From Thermohalobaculum sp964475765 (GTDB taxonomy: Bacteria > Pseudomonadota > Alphaproteobacteria > Rhodobacterales > Rhodobacteraceae): DNA of 9,706 bases. Under the pieces are notes generated by a model that saw only the letters and a list, made by a program, of their open reading frames with translations, was not told where the DNA came from and made no database searches. This document shows positions 7,701 to 9,706 of the stretch, piece after piece (position 1 is the first letter of the stretch; the number at the start of each line of letters is the position of its first letter). Position numbers and translations under genes: made by a program. The stretch covers positions 1-9,706 of the forward strand of contig CAYYZH010000167.1 of the NCBI GenBank assembly GCA_964475765.1, written 5' to 3'.

Positions 7701-7951
7701 GATTGGCTGACGATATAGAGCATGCCGTCGACGCCGTTGATCTCCTGCTCGATCGGCGTCGCCACGGTATCGGCCACCGTCTCGGCGGAGGCACCGGGAT
7801 AGACCGCGGTGATGTTGATCGTTGGCGGCGCGATCTGGGGATACTGAGTGACCGGCAGGGCAAAATACGCGGCCGCCCCGATCAGCGTGATGATGACCGA
7901 AATGACGGTCGCAAAGATCGGCCGGTCAATGAAGAAATGCGTGAGGCGCAT
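4790..7951 (-). CDS. RND efflux pump inner-membrane transporter, HAE1 family, MexF/AcrB-like
   Basis: Proton-driven drug/solute exporter of the inner membrane, 1053 residues, full length for the family (AcrB has 1049). The N-terminus FFIDRPIFATVISVIITLIG (6-25) is TM1 with the HAE1 signature. YPQIAPPTINITAVYPGAS (37-55) starts the porter domain. TM4 carries the proton-relay pair D410-D411 in GIVVDDAIVVVENIER, and K953 in GLAAKNAILIVEF is the counterpart of AcrB K940. The second repeat has APTGFIPDQNQGYLI and the second set of membrane helices. Everything needed for activity is present. AAGGAG lies 6 bases before the ATG. It follows the adaptor gene by 27 bp, so the two form one operon. It should assemble as a trimer with the adaptor and an outer-membrane TolC-type channel, which is not encoded here. 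Substrates are not predictable. Confidence 0.97.
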   Translation of the reverse strand: MRLTHFFIDRPIFATVISVIITLIGAAAYFALPVTQYPQIAPPTINITAVYPGASAETVADTVATPIEQEINGVDGMLYIVSQSTGDGQVSINVVFELGTDLDEAQVLVQNRVSIAEPRLPEPVRRLGVNTQKSSPDLMMVIHMYSDDGSRDQLYVSNYTITQVIDRLARIEGVGQARLFAQRAYSMRVWLDPNRVAGFGMTAGEVVAALRANNVQVASGVLNRQPVPSQSAYELSVETQGRLIDPAQFENIVVKTSETDGQVRIRDIGRVELGAQDYSTIGYLDENTALPILIFQQPGSNALETAEAVLGAMDEMSQAFPAGIAHDVIYNPTEYIEESVNAVYQTLFEAVLLVVVVIIVFLQSIRASIIPVIAIPVSLIGTFAVMLAFGFSLNNLTLFGLVLAIGIVVDDAIVVVENIERYLREGLSPREAARKTMDEITGALIATSLVMMAVFIPSAFLEGITGQFFRQFALTIAVATAISTLVSLTLSPALGAALLTAPGDDAPKTALGRLWAMLTAPVRAFGRAFNWGFEKLAGGYGGTVRRLLRVSVLVLIGYVGLIWLTAEQFKSAPTGFIPDQNQGYLITVVQLPPGASLDRTDQVVRRATQIILDHPGTAHTAGFAGFDGATFTNASNGGAIFFTFKGFEELAEMGMTQQQILQEVQGALFQIKDAVVFVIAPAPVRGVGTGGGWKLYVQDRRGRGLPALEGAAQGFAGGANQVDGLARVFTLFNTATPKVFADIDRVKAEQLGVTPDQIFETLEVYLGSAFVNDFNFLGRTFRVTVQADGEFRDDVRDIQNLRTRTASGGMMPLGSVATFENVTGAYRVARYNLFPAAAVQGSTLPGVSTGEAIERLEALAETALPDGFGFEWTELALQEKNAGNTTIYVFILAVAFVFLVLAAQYESWILPLSIILIVPMCLLSAISGVLWRGMDNNILTQIGLVVLVGLAAKNAILIVEFAKQMEDGGMKRFEAAVTAAKLRLRPILMTSFAFILGVVPLMLATGAGSEMRQALGTTVFFGMLGVTGFGLLLTPVFYVACRKLSDWTSWRSR

Positions 7952-7978
7952 GGCGCGCTCCTTGGCTTGGCGCTTCGC

Positions 7979-9100
7979 CTATTCGGGAAATTCCAGTGTG
8001 ATCTCGTTGGGCACGACTTCGCCGCCGGGACGCGCGCGCTGCACGCCGGAGACAACGATCATGTCGTCCGGCTCCAGCCCCCCTCGCACACCCCGCATTC
8101 CCCGATAGAGCGCGCCGGGCTGAACGACCTTGACCGAGACCTTGCCCTCGCCGTCCACCACCATCACAATGCGCCGCGCCTGATCGGCGAGGATCGCGCT
8201 GTCGGGCACGAGCAGCGCGTCGAACGCGCCGGAGCCCACCAGACGCAGCCGCGCAAAGAGCCCCGGCGTCAGCAGATCATCGGCGTTGTCGAAGATCGCC
8301 CGCCCCCGGATCGTGCCGGTGCCGGTGTCGAGCTCGTTGTCGACAAAGTCCATCTTGCCGATATGCGGCCAGCCCTCCTCATCGATCAGCCGGGCCTGCA
8401 CCTCGTTCTGGGTGGTGCGCGAGCTGGGCCTCGATCCCTCGGCATTCAGCCGCGAGTATTTCAGGAAGTCAGCCTCGGAGGCTGTGAACACGAGATGCAC
8501 AGGATTGGTAACGATGATCGTGCCCAACACCGAGTCCGAGGCAACAACCAGGTTGCCCACATCCACCCGGCTGTCGGAGATCCGTCCGGCAAAGGGTGCC
8601 TTGACCTCGGTGAACTCCAGATCAAGAGCCGCTTCGCGCAACGTCGCTCTGGCGATCGCGACCTGAGCCTCGGCCCGCAGTTTCGCAGCAATCCGCGTGT
8701 CCAACGTGCTGCGCGCCACCGTGCGATTGGCGACCAGTTGCTCCCCACGCTCCAACTCGGCCTCTGCCAGCGCCAGTTCGGCTTCCGCCGCTTTCAGCTC
8801 CGCATCGACCCGCGCATAGGTCGCCTCGAACGGGCGGGGATCGACCACGAAAAGCACATCGCCCTTGGCGACGGACTGACCATCCCGGAACAGGATTTCC
8901 TGCAAGTAACCCGACACCCGGGAGCGCAATTCGACCCGATCCACGGCCTCGAACCGGCCGGTATACTCGTCCCAATCGACAATCCGCTCGGAGATCGGCT
9001 TGGCCACATCGACCGGCAACGGCCCTTGTTGGGCGTGAGCAGGGGCCACCGCAAAGGCAACAATCGCCGCGAGCAAAGATATGTATGTGCGAGATTTCAC
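7979..9100 (-). CDS. RND efflux periplasmic adaptor (membrane fusion protein), MexE-like
   Basis: Periplasmic adaptor linking the RND pump to an outer-membrane channel, 373 residues. The signal peptide is residues 1-23 (AHA|QQ cleavage). No lipobox cysteine is present, unlike AcrA or MexA, so it would not be lipid-anchored. VDWDEYTGRFEAVDRVELRS (41-60) is typical of the MexE branch. VSGYLQEILFRDGQSVAKGD (62-81) and VKAPFAGRISD (166-176) are the two halves of the lipoyl domain. They flank an Ala/Glu-rich coiled-coil hairpin at about 92-163. Beta-barrel and membrane-proximal domains follow. The start is GTG (9100-9098): the frame closes with TGA 18 bases upstream and contains no earlier ATG. 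Upstream GGGGG at 6 bases is only a weak ribosome binding site, so translation may be modest or controlled. First gene of the efflux operon. Confidence 0.95.
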   Translation of the reverse strand: MKSRTYISLLAAIVAFAVAPAHAQQGPLPVDVAKPISERIVDWDEYTGRFEAVDRVELRSRVSGYLQEILFRDGQSVAKGDVLFVVDPRPFEATYARVDAELKAAEAELALAEAELERGEQLVANRTVARSTLDTRIAAKLRAEAQVAIARATLREAALDLEFTEVKAPFAGRISDSRVDVGNLVVASDSVLGTIIVTNPVHLVFTASEADFLKYSRLNAEGSRPSSRTTQNEVQARLIDEEGWPHIGKMDFVDNELDTGTGTIRGRAIFDNADDLLTPGLFARLRLVGSGAFDALLVPDSAILADQARRIVMVVDGEGKVSVKVVQPGALYRGMRGVRGGLEPDDMIVVSGVQRARPGGEVVPNEITLEFPE

Positions 9101-9120
9101 TTCTGGCCCCCATGCTTTTC

Positions 9121-9132
9121 AAGCGATCGCTT
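9121..9132. promoter_or_regulatory. 12-bp perfect palindrome upstream of the RND operon
   Basis: AAGCGATCGCTT is a perfect 12-bp palindrome lying 20 bp before the adaptor GTG start. Position and symmetry fit an operator for a repressor of the efflux genes. No regulator gene is adjacent, and a 12-bp palindrome can occur by chance in a few hundred bases, so the call is tentative. Confidence 0.3.
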
Positions 9133-9362
9133 CGCGGACCTAAGGCTTCTAGTGGCCCATGCAATACCTGAAGTAGAACAAACCGTACGCGGTGCGCGTG
9201 CAGAAGTCGCCCGGAAACAACCCGCAGCCTCCCCGAGCCGCATCGTCAGACGTCCCGAGGCTTATGCAGCGCCAATGCAGAGTCTGGTATTCCGCGCAAC
9301 ACGCATCCGGCACATCATTAGCCCAAGGGCGCTCATGAACTATGACACACTTCGTCGATCTT

Positions 9363-9373
9363 ATGATTATCAT
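9363..9373. promoter_or_regulatory. AT-rich dyad resembling a Fur-box core
   Basis: ATGATtATCAT is a perfect inverted repeat with a single central base, in an otherwise GC-rich region. On the minus strand the 12-base core AATGATAATCAT matches the centre of the 19-bp enterobacterial Fur consensus; overall I count 13 of 19 matches. Alphaproteobacterial Fur/Mur and Irr sites differ from that consensus, so this may simply be part of a promoter: TATGAT (9362-9367) is also a fair plus-strand -10 element. Confidence 0.25.
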
Positions 9374-9385
9374 TTAAGCGGCAGT

Positions 9386-9396
9386 TCAGAATCTGA
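9386..9396. repeat. short inverted repeat TCAGAaTCTGA
   Basis: A perfect 5-bp-arm palindrome with one central base, 23 bp centre to centre from the ATGATtATCAT dyad. It could be a protein site or chance; there is no independent support. Confidence 0.2.
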
Positions 9397-9424
9397 CCGC
9401 ATGATAGGCACTTTGAGTCATTCA

Positions 9425-9441
9425 TGCTGAATTCATCAGCA
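9425..9441. promoter_or_regulatory. inverted repeat TGCTGA-N5-TCAGCA before the riboswitch transcript
   Basis: Perfect 6-bp arms around a 5-base spacer, ending two bases before a TTGACT hexamer (9443-9448) that could be the -35 element of the guanidine operon. Its position suits an activator or repressor site. No regulator is identifiable in the window. Confidence 0.3.
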
Positions 9442-9442
9442 A

Positions 9443-9478
9443 TTGACTTGACCCCAATCGCCTTTGACGGGCCAGATG
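9443..9478 (+). promoter_or_regulatory. possible sigma-70 promoter of the guanidine riboswitch operon
   Basis: Two overlapping -35-like hexamers, TTGACT (9443-9448) and TTGACC (9448-9453), lie upstream of the aptamer. A -10 hexamer is weak: CCAGAT at 9472-9477, 18 bases after TTGACC, is the best-placed candidate. This would start transcription near 9484, where the aptamer P1 stem begins. Weak -10 elements are common in Rhodobacterales, so the call rests mainly on the -35 and the position. Confidence 0.35.
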
Positions 9479-9480
9479 TC

Positions 9481-9595
9481 CTCGCAGGCTGTCTAGGGTT
9501 CCGCCTTTCACCGGGGACTGGTCCGAGAGACAGCGCCGTCCCGGCAAACTCCGCGGCGGTACACGGCGGGACAAAATCCCGGGAGGATCCCTGCG
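9481..9595 (+). promoter_or_regulatory. guanidine-I riboswitch aptamer (ykkC subtype 1)
   Basis: RNA aptamer that binds guanidinium and switches on the downstream gene. All the conserved blocks of the ykkC class are present in order: CTAGGGTTCCG (9493-9503), ACTGGTCCGAGAG (9517-9529), and ACACGG (9561-9566) followed by GGGACAAAATCCCGGGAG (9568-9585). The predicted stems close well: CGCAGG (9483-9488) with CCTGCG (9590-9595) as P1, CTGTCT (9489-9494) with AGACAG (9528-9533) as the stacked 5' helix, and GGG (9568-9570) with CCC (9578-9580) closing the ACAAAAT loop. The ykkC subtypes binding ppGpp or PRPP share this scaffold; the ACACGG and GGGA...CCCGGGAG blocks fit the guanidine class best as I remember its consensus. 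Confidence 0.93.
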
Positions 9596-9674
9596 CCGAG
9601 ACTGCCGCGCCTTCCTCTGTTCCGCACGCGGCGATCCGCCCGGCGACTTGCGGAACGTGAACGGGAGAACGGAT
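9596..9674 (+). promoter_or_regulatory. riboswitch expression platform with alternative hairpins and ribosome binding site
   Basis: Leader between aptamer and start codon. The strongest helix is GTTCCGCA (9619-9626) with TGCGGAAC (9649-9656), 8 bp, enclosing a GCGG/CCGC hairpin (9628-9631 with 9636-9639). No T-run follows, so it is not an intrinsic terminator. The ribosome binding site GGGAG (9663-9667) stands 7 bases before the ATG. The segment 9613-9622 (TCCTCTGTTC) can pair with 9659-9668 (GAACGGGAGA) at 9 of 10 positions, two of them G-U, covering that site. Both helices need 9619-9622 and so exclude each other. This suggests control of translation rather than termination; pairings were worked out by eye. 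Confidence 0.6.
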
Positions 9675-9706
9675 ATGAACCTGAAAACCGTATTTGCCGC
9701 AGTCAT
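9675..9706 (+). CDS. start of a guanidine-riboswitch-controlled gene, probably exported; cut by window edge
   Basis: Only ten complete codons are visible: MNLKTVFAAV. Lys-4 followed by a hydrophobic run looks like the start of a Sec signal peptide. ATG at 9675 is preceded by GGGAG at 7 bases. Being directly under a guanidine-I riboswitch, the gene should belong to guanidine transport or breakdown. In proteobacteria such riboswitches often precede ABC transporters with nitrate/taurine-type binding proteins and guanidine (urea-type) carboxylases. A signal peptide in the first gene would fit a periplasmic binding protein. This is inference; the visible residues do not identify a family. Confidence 0.65.
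   Translation, partial: MNLKTVFAAV

Larger units (their letters stand above)
9101..9480. other. divergent control region between the efflux operon and the guanidine riboswitch leader
   Basis: About 380 bp without a credible gene; the short open frames here show no family pattern and poor composition. The part near 9310-9450 is distinctly more AT-rich than its surroundings, as expected of promoters. It holds several short palindromes, listed separately. It also contains AGCCTC (9226-9231) and GAGGCT (9257-9262), which could form a loose hairpin in the efflux operon leader. No convincing sigma-70 promoter was found for the efflux operon. Confidence 0.6.

Noticed and set aside
8622..9164. An ATG-started frame overlapping the adaptor start, in another frame
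   Set aside because: Lacks the signal peptide and lipoyl/hairpin motifs, which are in the GTG-started frame.
9226..9262. AGCCTC/GAGGCT hairpin in the efflux operon leader as a second (mini-ykkC type) riboswitch
   Set aside because: The loop is 25 bases and lacks paired hairpins with ACGR loops; I see no known riboswitch consensus on the minus strand.
9149..9373. A 74-codon, Cys-rich minus-strand frame upstream of the adaptor gene
   Set aside because: No ribosome binding site, no recognisable pattern, and it spans the likely divergent promoter region.
5702..9430. A 1242-codon plus-strand open frame antisense to the efflux operon
   Set aside because: It mirrors the RND and adaptor genes, is extremely rich in Arg, Asp, His and Gln, has no recognisable domain or ribosome binding site, and is the kind of long antisense frame that GC-rich codon bias produces.
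9422..9706. A 94-codon minus-strand frame across the riboswitch
   Set aside because: Antisense to a conserved structured RNA; Arg/Pro/Ser-rich with no start signal.

Overview
The window looks like a GC-rich alphaproteobacterial chromosome, most likely Rhodobacterales. That assignment is an inference from codon use, the style of the proteins, a small basic protein resembling the Rhodobacterales family DUF6525, and a ykkC-type riboswitch leader. No mobile element, CRISPR array, tRNA or rRNA was seen.

Left part (1-3184, minus strand): an operon read right to left. It holds a small DUF6525-like protein, a periplasmic family-5 solute-binding protein (dipeptide/oligopeptide/nickel/opine type), and two short ATPase subunits; the second runs off the left edge. 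Spacing is tight (17 bp, a 4-bp overlap, then about 2 bp), so these genes are probably one transcript. The two permeases such a transporter needs are not in the window and should lie beyond position 1.

Middle (3185-4777): a divergent intergenic region, then on the plus strand an Rrf2-family regulator of YwnA type (one cysteine, so no obvious Fe-S cluster) and an APH/SrkA/HSK2-type small-molecule kinase. The divergent region holds two tandem copies of CACGCAAC-N7-GTTAC exactly 26 bp apart. The second copy is an almost perfect 23-bp dyad. These are strong operator candidates, and the Rrf2 protein is the obvious candidate to bind them and control both directions.

Right part (4790-9100, minus strand): a two-gene efflux operon, a MexE-like periplasmic adaptor followed by a MexF/AcrB-like RND pump. 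It converges on the kinase with only 12 bp between stop codons. No outer-membrane channel or dedicated regulator is present here, so the pump probably uses a TolC encoded elsewhere.

Far right (9101-9706): a long divergent control region with several short palindromes, then a clear guanidine-I (ykkC) riboswitch on the plus strand. The aptamer is followed by a leader with mutually exclusive helices that could hide or expose the ribosome binding site of the next gene. That gene begins at 9675 with what looks like a signal peptide and is cut by the window edge. It is probably the first gene of a guanidine uptake or degradation operon, possibly a transporter binding protein; the ten visible codons cannot settle this.
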